Part shown: positions 35,863 to 42,629 of the stretch, piece after piece
Layout: each line of letters begins with the position of its first letter
Position numbering within the stretch: position 1 is the first letter of the stretch
Source of the DNA: an uncultured Bacilli bacterium
GTDB lineage: Bacteria; Bacillota_I; Bacilli_A; RF39; UBA660
Direction: 5' to 3'
Assembly (NCBI GenBank): GCA_934140575.1
Contig: CAKPBJ010000011.1
Span: 1-42,629 of the forward strand
DNA length: 42,629 bases
Made by a program: the position numbers and the translations under genes
The notes under the pieces: model-generated
Database searches by the model: none
Seen by the model: only the letters and a program-made list of their open reading frames with translations
Told to the model about the DNA's origin: nothing

Positions 35863-36882
35863 CTACTCTCCTAATTGCTTCATTATCTCACGTGCAATTG
35901 CATACGCTAACAACGGTGGTACTGCATTTCCGACTTGCTTATACTGACTAGTTCTAGAACCGCAGAATACAAAGTCATCTGTAAAAGATTGAAGTCTAGC
36001 AGATTCCCTAACAGTAGGTATTCTATTTTTACTATAATGGAAATAATTTCGATGTCCTGTATCAATTGTGTTTGATGGTATACAAGAATTCATACGTTGA
36101 AATGCCTTATTATATTTTCGTATTTCCCAATATTCTTTAGGTAAATCTGTTATTTTTCCACCATCAGGAATTTTACTTATTACATCTATTGTCTTATCTG
36201 TATGAATTGTAAATTCATTATTCAATAATAGATTTGTTTTATTTCTCATTAACTCTTGATATTCATTTTGTGCATCAAAAGAATATTTGTCTTCATATTC
36301 ACACAAATCAGAAATTGCATTAGAAGTTGAAACCTTATAATCATATGGTTCAGGAAATTCAAACTTTTTATTTTTTATTCCCACAAAAAATACTCTATTC
36401 CTATTTTGTGGAACACCATAATCTGATGCATTTAAAATTTTATATTCTACTTGATAACCAATTTCTGAAAATCTTTTTATGATGTCATCTTTAAACGCTC
36501 CTTTATTTAATGTTAAAATTCCTTTAACATTCTCAAGAACAAAAAAGTCAGGTTTTACTTTTTCAACAATCCTACAATATTGTAAATATAGATAATTTCT
36601 GTCATCATTTATATCTCTTTTTCCTACAGTACTATAACCTTGACATGGTGGTCCACCTACTATTCCGCAAACACAATTATTTTTTAAAAAATTTTCTAAA
36701 TATTCATCAGATATGTTAGAAACATCATCACAAATTGCTACATCAGAATCGTGATTGTGGTTGAAAGTAACAACTGCATCTTTCCAAAAATCTATTGCTA
36801 AAACAGTCTTAAACCCGGCCATTTCAAAGCCTTTACTTAATCCGCCACATCCACAAAATAAATCAATAATGCAGTTATTCAT
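35863..36882 (-). CDS. DNA cytosine-5 methyltransferase, second copy
   Basis: 339 residues. All main m5C motifs are present: I (LFCGCGGLSKGFEMAGF), IV with the catalytic Cys (GGPPCQGYSTVGKR), VI (ENVKGI), VIII (QNRNRVFFVG) and X (QVGNAVPPLLAYAIA). It transfers methyl from S-adenosylmethionine to carbon 5 of cytosine. The stretch from VRESARLQSFTDDF to the end is nearly the same as in its upstream twin, while the target-recognition region (about 180-260) differs, so the two probably protect different strands or related sites. The ATG overlaps the twin by 8 bp with AAGGAGT upstream. Confidence 0.92.
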   Translation of the reverse strand: MNNCIIDLFCGCGGLSKGFEMAGFKTVLAIDFWKDAVVTFNHNHDSDVAICDDVSNISDEYLENFLKNNCVCGIVGGPPCQGYSTVGKRDINDDRNYLYLQYCRIVEKVKPDFFVLENVKGILTLNKGAFKDDIIKRFSEIGYQVEYKILNASDYGVPQNRNRVFFVGIKNKKFEFPEPYDYKVSTSNAISDLCEYEDKYSFDAQNEYQELMRNKTNLLLNNEFTIHTDKTIDVISKIPDGGKITDLPKEYWEIRKYNKAFQRMNSCIPSNTIDTGHRNYFHYSKNRIPTVRESARLQSFTDDFVFCGSRTSQYKQVGNAVPPLLAYAIAREIMKQLGE

Positions 36883-37945
36883 TATCCATCAACTCCTTTA
36901 GATTACTTGCTATTGCATATGCTAATAAAGGGGGAACAGCATTGCCAACTTGTCTGTATTGACTTGTTCTAGAACCACAAAATACAAAATCATCTGTAAA
37001 AGATTGAATTCTTGCTGCTTCTCTTACTGTTGGTATACGATTATATAATGGATGAAAATAATTACTATGCGAATTTCCTGTATCAATCGTTACAGAAACA
37101 TCCTTTTCATTTAATCTCTTATACGCCGATGAATGTCTATTATTTCTTTGATTAGAAAATAAACTTTCAGGTATTACTTGCCAATTTTCACCCTGTTTTA
37201 CATACGAAATTCGCTGTTGAACTATTTCTGCCGGATATCTTACTTCATGATTAAATATTTCTGATTTATTATTCATTTTTTTAGCATAACTAGACATTCT
37301 TTCTATATTAGCCCTTTTAACTTCATCAGTATTTTTTTCATAATCATACAAATCAGCTAACGCTTCTTTAACGGTTACTTTCTTTTTAGATTTTTTTAAG
37401 TTTTCAAAATTGAAATCTATACCCTTTGTTATAACGAAAAAATTTCTTATTCTTCTTTGTGGAACACCAAAATCAGAAGCATCTAATATTTTGTGAGTTA
37501 TTTTATAACCCCTATCTTCAAAAATTTTATATATTTGTTTTTTTGCATATCCATTATCTTGAGTTACTATTCCCCTTACATTTTCTATTACAACTACTTT
37601 TGGCGATATCAAATCAACAAACTTAACAAATTGAAAAAACAATTTATTTCTAGGATCTTCTTCAACTTTATTGCGATTTGCAGAGGAAAATCCCTGACAT
37701 GGAGGGCCACCTATTATCACATCTATATTTTTAAATTCTCCAAAATGTTTTTTTATATCTTCTTCATTTAAGTTAGAAATATCAGCAAATAATCCTGTGG
37801 CATTTTTAAAATTTTTATTAAATGTATTGATAGCTTCTTTATTAAAATCTACACCACCCATAATATTGAAGCCAGCCATTTCAAAACCTTTACTTAATCC
37901 ACCGCATCCGCAAAACAAATCTAAAACATTATATTTCTTCTTCAT
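36875..37945 (-). CDS. DNA cytosine-5 methyltransferase, first copy
   Basis: 356 residues with motif I (LDLFCGCGGLSKGFEMAGF), IV (GGPPCQGFSSANRN), VI (ENVRGI), VIII (QRRIRNFFVI) and X (QVGNAVPPLLAYAIA). It has a target-recognition region distinct from the second copy. Two m5C enzymes in tandem are the rule in BsuMI (ydiO, ydiP) and LlaJI, where asymmetric or degenerate sites need both. Start is ATG at 37945 after AGGAGAAG. The upstream 88 nt contain repeated TGACA words that may bind the tandem-XRE regulator. First gene of the restriction-modification operon. Confidence 0.92.
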   Translation of the reverse strand: MKKKYNVLDLFCGCGGLSKGFEMAGFNIMGGVDFNKEAINTFNKNFKNATGLFADISNLNEEDIKKHFGEFKNIDVIIGGPPCQGFSSANRNKVEEDPRNKLFFQFVKFVDLISPKVVVIENVRGIVTQDNGYAKKQIYKIFEDRGYKITHKILDASDFGVPQRRIRNFFVITKGIDFNFENLKKSKKKVTVKEALADLYDYEKNTDEVKRANIERMSSYAKKMNNKSEIFNHEVRYPAEIVQQRISYVKQGENWQVIPESLFSNQRNNRHSSAYKRLNEKDVSVTIDTGNSHSNYFHPLYNRIPTVREAARIQSFTDDFVFCGSRTSQYRQVGNAVPPLLAYAIASNLKELMDNE

Positions 37946-37970
37946 ATTTACTTCTCCTAATTCTTTGTTG

Positions 37971-38030
37971 TGACACTATGACATTATGTTAAGACATACC
38001 CTATACATATTTCTAGTATCATTCTGTCAT
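37971..38030. promoter_or_regulatory. TGACA-repeat control region of the restriction operon
   Basis: TGACA at 37971-37975 and 37979-37983, AGACA at 37992-37996 and an inverted TGTCA at 38025-38029, between the regulator and the first methyltransferase gene. The 8-nt spacing suggests binding sites for an XRE regulator. No clear -35/-10 pair could be assigned. Confidence 0.4.
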
Positions 38031-38033
38031 TTA

Positions 38034-38579
38034 TTAATCAACTATATCACTTACCGATACTTCATAATATTCAGCTAATTTCTTAACTACATCATTACTT
38101 AATTTTCTACTACCTTTTTCATATTTATTGTAAGTAGATAAATCTATTTCTAAGTATTTTGCTAATTCTTTTTGAGATTTATTATTATCTAATCTCAAAT
38201 TCTTAATTCTAAGTCTAATTCTAGCTTGATTTTTTTCTTCTTCTTTATCAAAAAAATTATACATTTCTTTAAAAGTAACTCTAACATTCTTAGGTGTATC
38301 ATTTGCTACTTTTAAAGCTAAATTAGATAATTCTAATGATTCTTTGTCAGATAACTCTGGCACATTTTCAAAAAAGAAATTTGTAGATACTTTATAAAAT
38401 TTAGCCAAATCTTTTAATACACTAATAGGTACCATTCTATCACCTAATTCATAGTGCTTATATGTAGATGTATTTACTCCTACTACTGAACATATTTCCC
38501 TTTGAGTTAGATTAAATTGCCTTCTTAACTTGCTCATATTTGTTCCTATAGTAACATCCATTGGTTTTCTCTTTTCCAC
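38034..38579 (-). CDS. Tandem XRE regulator, possible controller of the restriction operon
   Basis: 181 residues from a GTG at 38579, chosen for the perfect AGGAGGT 6 nt upstream; ATG codons farther out lack a site. Two XRE helix-turn-helix domains lie in series: residues 10-65 (FNLTQREICSVVGVNTSTYKHYE) and 118-181 (NNKSQKELAKYLEIDLSTYNKYEKG). Two linked DNA-binding domains in one chain would bind a direct or spaced repeat such as the TGACA words between it and the first methyltransferase. Many restriction systems have a controller (C) protein here. It could instead be a repressor of the mobile element read on the opposite strand, which starts 215 nt away. Confidence 0.75.
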   Translation of the reverse strand: MEKRKPMDVTIGTNMSKLRRQFNLTQREICSVVGVNTSTYKHYELGDRMVPISVLKDLAKFYKVSTNFFFENVPELSDKESLELSNLALKVANDTPKNVRVTFKEMYNFFDKEEEKNQARIRLRIKNLRLDNNKSQKELAKYLEIDLSTYNKYEKGSRKLSNDVVKKLAEYYEVSVSDIVD

Positions 38580-38793
38580 AGAATTACCTCCTATTTTTTT
38601 CATAAATCTATTATAACACAAAATTTCCATTTTGGAACAATTGATACAAAATATATCGAAAAAAAAATTTAAGAATTTTAAAAAATTTTAAATTGCAATT
38701 TGGCATTATGAAACTTATAATTTGTTCTTTGACTACTAAATAGAGTCAGATATTGTAAGTGCTCTATTCTGCTAGCTCGTAAAATAAATACAA

Positions 38794-38916
38794 GTGGTGC
38801 CTAGCAATTACCCTATTGGTACGGGAATTATGAAATTACTAAAATTACAGGTATATGGAATACTCTACCCTCTTGACCTACAAGTAAAGAAAAATATAGA
38901 AAGAAGATTGATATAA
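38794..38916 (+). CDS. Possible 40-residue leader ORF of the replication module
   Basis: Two GTG codons (38794, 38797) open a frame of 40 residues that contains YPIGTGIMKLLKLQVYGILY and ends in TAATG, sharing one base with the next ATG. There is no clear ribosome binding site for the GTGs; an internal ATG at 38830 follows GGGAATT. The whole stretch could be a translated leader or a conserved noncoding control element. Coding is suggested by the overlapping stop/start and by composition; confidence is low. Confidence 0.35.
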   Translation: MVPSNYPIGTGIMKLLKLQVYGILYPLDLQVKKNIERRLI

Positions 38917-39188
38917 TGAACAGGAAAGAAAGTTACATTAAATATTTCACTGATAATGCTGATGTATTTGAATTACCAGCTTATGCATGTCAAGCTATGT
39001 TTAATTTAATGAAGTTAACTAATCTTGGTAGGAATTCAGAACTAAAAATTAGAAAAGAAATTATTACAGATTTAGAAGACAAAAGTTATAAATTACCTTG
39101 TGGATTAATTCCTATGTGTGAAGTTGTTAATAATCTAAACATTAATATTAATTATTTAAAAACAATGGGAAGGATGGAACTCAAATGA
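38916..39188 (+). CDS. Small mobile-element protein, unknown
   Basis: 90 residues, ATG at 38916, weak AAGAAG upstream. The sequence is helical with FELPAYACQAMFNLMKLTNLGRNSELKIRKEI and no known domain. It shares four bases (ATGA) with the start of the RepA-type gene and so belongs to the same element. Small genes in this place in plasmids often encode copy control or accessory DNA-binding proteins, but no claim can be made here. Confidence 0.6.
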   Translation: MNRKESYIKYFTDNADVFELPAYACQAMFNLMKLTNLGRNSELKIRKEIITDLEDKSYKLPCGLIPMCEVVNNLNININYLKTMGRMELK

Positions 39189-40133
39189 TATCTATAGAAC
39201 AATTAAATATAGACATAAAAAAAGACAACATTATTGAAGGAATAATGAAGTATAATAGATTATATTGTTTAGTTGCAGAACCTAAAGTTGGCAAATCGTT
39301 TTTAGCTCTACAGATTGCCAATTTTCTAACTAACAATAAAGAGTTCTTATGATTCAAAGTAAATAAAGTAAATCCCACTCCTATTTTATATATTAGCACA
39401 GAACTCTCAGTTTTACAACTTAAGGAAAGATTAAATATAGCGAGTTATGAGTTCCTAACTCATTATTCTTCCTAAAAAAAGATTTTAATCATAGATTATG
39501 TTTAATTAATGACTTACAATTGGAACTAAAAGGATTCTCAGAAACTTATAATGGTAAATTTGTAATAGTTGATATTATGTGTAGTATTGATTATGGTCAT
39601 GAATTAGATATAAATAACTATAGTGATGTTATGAAAAGGACATTTGATAAATATAGAGAACTATCGAAAAAGCATAATTTAACATTTCTACTAGTACAAC
39701 ATTTAAATAAAGAAAGTAAAACTTTAGGTAGTACAGGTATAGAAGAAAATATGAATGGTATATTAAATTTAATTAATAACAAAGGTAATACCTACACATT
39801 AAAAATAATAAATAGATATTTTGAAAAACAAAATCTTAACTCAACAAAAAATGATAAATTAATATTTGAAATAATGAACGAAGATAATACAGAACTAGAT
39901 TTTAATTTATCTGCATTTATGAGATATGTAATTAAGAAAAAAAAGTTATATTTACTCCAGCTGAAATGATAGCTAAATTAAATTTATTAATTACTCCTTC
40001 TCGCTTTGGCAGATTGTTAAATAGTAATATTAAAAGATTAAAACAAGAAAGTATATATGTTGAGTTAAATAGACCTGCTACATCTAAAAATTATAAAGCT
40101 AAGTTTATTGAACCACTTAATTTAGAAGAATAA
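39185..40133 (+). pseudogene. RepA/AAA_25-type replication ATPase, broken
   Basis: A frame beginning at ATG 39185 has Walker A AEPKVGKSFLA (residues 31-41) and, later, Walker B KFVIVDIMC, with QHLNKESKTLGST after it: the RepA/DnaB-like ATPase used in replication of plasmids and integrative elements. It is broken three times. A TGA at 39350-39352 stands where FLGF would be expected (one base from GGA). A one-base deletion near 39450 shifts the frame (EF-NSLFFLKKDF is recovered after it). A run of A near 39940 shifts it again, after which TPAEMIAKLNLLITPSRFGRLL, a winged-helix-like C-terminus, continues to the stop at 40131-40133. The element should no longer replicate by itself. Confidence 0.8.
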
Positions 40134-40236
40134 GGTTTTAGGATTTATCCTAACTCACATTTTGAGTTATGCCATAGTGAGATAAGTAATAAAATGACTA
40201 ATTATAATGGTATAATAGATGTTGAGGCGATAACTT

Positions 40237-41394
40237 ATGAATTTTAGAGAAGAAATAATTGATTTAATAGAATTAAAAAAAGAAGGAAATTATTGGGATT
40301 TTAAAGAATATTGGCACGATAATAATGCTGATTTGCTACATGATATTATTTGTTTTGCTAATAATTTAGCAAATAGAGATTCTTATATCATTATAGGCGT
40401 AGAAGATAAATCATATACTATTACAGACATCAAAAATGACCCAAATAGAAAAAATCAACAAAATATTATAGATTTTCTAAAATCAAAAAAATTTATAGGT
40501 GGAATTAGACCGGATATAGAAGTTAAAACTATTGAAATACAAAATTGCGAAGTAGATATTTTAATAATCAAAAATACATTTAATACTCCTTATTTTTTAT
40601 CAGAAGAATATAGAGACAAAGGAGAATGCGTAAGACGTCATTCAATTTATACACGTGTTGGAGATACAAATACACCCAAGGATAGTATTGCTGATATTAA
40701 TCAAATAGAATATTTATGGAAAAAGCATTTTCTCTTAACCGAAAGCCCAATAAAAAGAATATTTGAACTTTTAAAAGATAAACAAAATTGGGAAGAAAGA
40801 TATATAAACAATCAAACAATTTATTATTATACTTTCAATCCTGAATACACAATGAATATAGAAGATGATAATGATCAAATGCATCCCGAATTCTATTCAA
40901 TGGTTATGACAAACAATAATCAAAGTTATTCAAACCTATATATTAAGTATTTTGGAACTGTAATATATGAATGCCAATTAACATATTTAGATGGTGGCAG
41001 ACTATTAATACCAACGCCTGAATGGAGCTTTATTCGAGAATTAAAAAGGGAAAATTATCAAGGAGGATATAAATATTTTGTAAAAAATAGTAACAACAGT
41101 AAACTATTAAGTTTCTTTTATGATAATCAAAACAGTGAAGAAAGATTTGCAAAATCTCATTTTGATGAAATTATATTATATTTTGACTCTGATACTCAAA
41201 AAAACAATTTTGAATTATATATCAAAGAAAATCGCAATATAATTAATAATGAAGTTGATGAGAAAATCCAATCGATGAATCATATAATATGTTCAACAGA
41301 ATTAGAAACAATCTATATGAAAACACACATTGCATTTGGAAAAATATTAAATAAACACTTAAAAAAATATTTAAATAAAGAAAATAATCATTAA
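40237..41394 (+). CDS. AlbA_2 (Schlafen-type) domain protein
   Basis: 385 residues, ATG at 40237, GAGG about 10 nt upstream, with two TATAAT-like boxes at 40203-40216. Residues 8-150 are an AlbA_2 domain: DFKEYWHDNNADLLHDIICFANNLAN, then SYIIIGVED, and RHSIYTRVGDTNTP. The C-terminal 230 residues are an unknown, Tyr- and Asn-rich domain (MHPEFYSMVMTNNNQSY). Such proteins are divergent ATPase/nucleic-acid-binding factors; related genes occur in phage defence and in transcription control. It is the only intact larger gene on the plus strand of this island, flanked by broken element genes, which may mean it is kept by selection. Ends at a hairpin (41408-41431). Confidence 0.8.
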   Translation: MNFREEIIDLIELKKEGNYWDFKEYWHDNNADLLHDIICFANNLANRDSYIIIGVEDKSYTITDIKNDPNRKNQQNIIDFLKSKKFIGGIRPDIEVKTIEIQNCEVDILIIKNTFNTPYFLSEEYRDKGECVRRHSIYTRVGDTNTPKDSIADINQIEYLWKKHFLLTESPIKRIFELLKDKQNWEERYINNQTIYYYTFNPEYTMNIEDDNDQMHPEFYSMVMTNNNQSYSNLYIKYFGTVIYECQLTYLDGGRLLIPTPEWSFIRELKRENYQGGYKYFVKNSNNSKLLSFFYDNQNSEERFAKSHFDEIILYFDSDTQKNNFELYIKENRNIINNEVDEKIQSMNHIICSTELETIYMKTHIAFGKILNKHLKKYLNKENNH

Positions 41395-41407
41395 AAAAGT
41401 TAATACT

Positions 41408-41431
41408 AACAACCACTAAGGTCGTTTTTTT
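41408..41431 (+). terminator. Terminator of the AlbA_2 gene
   Basis: AACAACC-ACTAA-GGTCGTT with one mismatch, followed by TTTTTTT, 14 nt after the stop. Confidence 0.7.
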
Positions 41432-41450
41432 CATATAAGGATGTTGATAT

Positions 41451-42377
41451 ATGTATGATGGAAAACAAGTATTAAAATTTGTTAATAATTATAAAACTAA
41501 AGATTAATATCTTATAAGTAATGAAATGAATAAAAAAATTAGTACAGGTAATTATGATTTTGAAAGAACTAAATTTAATATACATTATAAAGATATTAAT
41601 AAGAGTAATTTATATCAAGAAATTAAATCTATTTTAGAAGATAGAAATATAAAATATTTTCATAAAACTAAAACAAATATATTAAATAGCATAACATTTA
41701 CGAACTGTCCAGAGTTTTTTATGATTCTGGGTTTACTATTTAAAAAAACTGATAAAATTTATCAATCAAGTGACAAGAAAGGTAAAAATATACTAGTGCC
41801 ATATATTAAATTTAAAGAAGACATACCTTATAATGTAACCAATTACTTTAATTGTTGTATGAAGTTTTTAGAAGATATTGTTGGTAAAGAAAATATAGTA
41901 ATGGCACAAGTTCATTATGATGAAGATACTCCTCACCTACAGATTTACTTCTTAACTATTATTAATGAAGTTAAAAGAAAATGTTATAAACAAGATTCAG
42001 AAGGAAATCTAATTAAAGAAAATGGCAAAACTATATTGCTTAGAAATAAAGATATAAGAACACACGATTTTAGACATAGTTATGCTTCTTTATTAATAGA
42101 CAGTGGTGCTAATATAACTTTAGTTGCTAAATATCTTTGATACACTAAAATTGATGAACCATTAAATACCTATTCCCATATGTATCAAAATAGACTTGAT
42201 ATTATTGTTAATATTATCTAATTACAAAACAGTAGATTAAATAATAATATTATAGAAACTAAACCCACTATCTTATTAGAATATAAAGAAGCATTACCTG
42301 AACCAAAAGAAGAATCGTATAATTATAAAGAATATGAAATAATAAAACCCAAAAACAAAGATGAGCTAGTCCTTTAG
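41451..42377 (+). pseudogene. MobV relaxase N-terminus fused to tyrosine-recombinase C-terminus, with stops
   Basis: One frame runs from ATG 41451 (AAGGA upstream) to the TAG at 42375-42377 with TAA at 41505-41507, TGA at 42138-42140 and TAA at 42219-42221. Up to about residue 190 it is a MobV/Pre plasmid relaxase: CPEFFMILG and VHYDEDTPHLQ, the HxDExTPHxH metal motif, but the last His is Gln. Then, without change of frame, it becomes the C-terminus of a tyrosine integrase: HDFRHSYASLLIDSGANITLVAKYL (box II), the first TGA replacing the Gly of LGHTK, and NTYSHMY with the nucleophile Tyr. After 42221 a third piece (ESYNYKEYEIIKP) does not match the integrase pattern. A deletion joining two element genes, followed by decay, is the simplest reading. 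Confidence 0.75.
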
Positions 42378-42396
42378 CGGACTAGGCCTCTTTTTT
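42366..42396. terminator. Bidirectional terminator at the right edge of the element
   Basis: CTAGTCC-TTTAGC-GGACTAG, then GCCTCTTTTTT on the plus strand; on the minus strand it follows the gene ending at 42395. The chimera stop codon lies in the loop. Confidence 0.8.
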
Positions 42397-42629
42397 AATT
42401 TAATTCCCCTAATATATCATCAAATCCTATAGTATCTTCTTTTTCCTCTTCTTCAATATCTTTTTCATTCAGTTCATTAATATCATTAGTTATCTTTTTA
42501 AACAAATCAATCACATCTTCAAAATATTCTTTCATTCTAATATCTTCAACGTCCTCTATATTAGAACTAAGTTTATAAATATATTCTGGTTTATAATCCA
42601 GAAGATTATATACTCTTTGTGCATTTATT
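42395..42629 (-). CDS. C-terminal part of an unknown protein
   Basis: The frame enters from the right edge and ends at TAA 42395-42397, giving 77 residues. It has a helical piece (VYNLLDYKPEYIYKL, YFEDVIDLFKKITNDI) and a strongly acidic tail (DIEEEEKEDTIGFDDILGEL). No domain is recognised. Its stop overlaps the tail of the bidirectional hairpin, so it probably belongs to the neighbouring element or to the chromosome beside it. Confidence 0.6.
   Translation of the reverse strand, partial: INAQRVYNLLDYKPEYIYKLSSNIEDVEDIRMKEYFEDVIDLFKKITNDINELNEKDIEEEEKEDTIGFDDILGELN

Noticed and set aside
39181..39399. Minus-strand frame opposite the RepA-type gene
   Set aside because: It is the mirror of the Walker A region of the pseudogene; no start signals.
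39350..42140. TGA at positions where Gly is expected (39350-39352 and 42138-42140), as if TGA coded for Gly
   Set aside because: Intact genes here end in TGA (for example at 15316-15318 and 26519-26521), and the same two genes also carry TAA codons and frameshifts, so ordinary decay explains them.
1..42629. CRISPR arrays, tRNA or rRNA genes
   Set aside because: No regularly spaced repeats, cloverleaf or rRNA-like stretches were seen on reading both strands.

Overview
The window is very AT-rich DNA (about a quarter G+C by eye) with strong AGGAGG-type ribosome binding sites, some GTG starts, a CIRCE heat-shock operator and standard use of TAA, TAG and TGA as stops. This fits a low-GC Bacillota genome. 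The mix of very low GC, small membrane proteins and accessory genes resembles uncultured gut Bacilli (RF39 or Erysipelotrichia type), but nothing here fixes the lineage. Nearly everything from 1 to 38.6 kb is on the minus strand, and only the last 3.8 kb holds plus-strand genes.

Region 1 (1-10.2 kb): start of an Rpn/PD-(D/E)XK protein, a hybrid histidine kinase (HisKA-HATPase-REC-Hpt), an IS1182-like element broken by three in-frame ochre codons, a lipid gene pair (HAD domain fused to an acyl-CoA/ACP ligase, then a PlsC acyltransferase), an RluD-type pseudouridine synthase, a transglutaminase-fold protein, and hsp20 under a CIRCE operator that overlaps its promoter. Region 2 (10.3-18.8 kb): a DUF2130 protein, a GH13 neopullulanase-like amylase, a polysaccharide block (Alg14-like, Alg13-like, Wzy/O-antigen-ligase-like) and two tandem secreted, membrane-anchored paralogs. 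Region 3 (18.9-23.9 kb): a copper block of membrane-anchored XRE regulator with a Cys cluster, HMA-TauE/SafE-cupredoxin fusion, CopA ATPase, CopZ chaperone and DUF2318 lipoprotein. Region 4 (24-30.7 kb): small membrane proteins (DUF2752, zinc-ribbon DUF4190-like, DUF4153/4173), an XRE/DUF2975 pair, a Fic protein, an orphan Dam methylase and another membrane-anchored XRE regulator.

Region 5 (31-42.4 kb) is a defence and mobile-element island. On the minus strand lies a BsuMI/LlaJI-like restriction-modification operon: two m5C methyltransferases, an unknown 251-residue protein, an McrB-like motor and an McrC-like nuclease, joined by 8-bp overlaps. A tandem-XRE regulator precedes it and a HEPN-like protein (Rx4H motif) with its own start signals follows it. 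On the plus strand is a decayed plasmid or integrative-element module: a possible 40-residue leader ORF, a small ORF, a broken RepA-type ATPase, an intact AlbA_2 (Schlafen-type) protein, and a chimera that runs from a MobV relaxase N-terminus straight into a tyrosine-recombinase C-terminus.

No tRNA, rRNA or CRISPR array was seen. The strongest leads are the restriction island with its unknown subunit and HEPN neighbour, the MobV-integrase chimera, the ochre-only decay and 22-bp flanking repeats of the IS1182 copy, and the copper block with its multi-domain fusion and Cys-rich membrane regulator.
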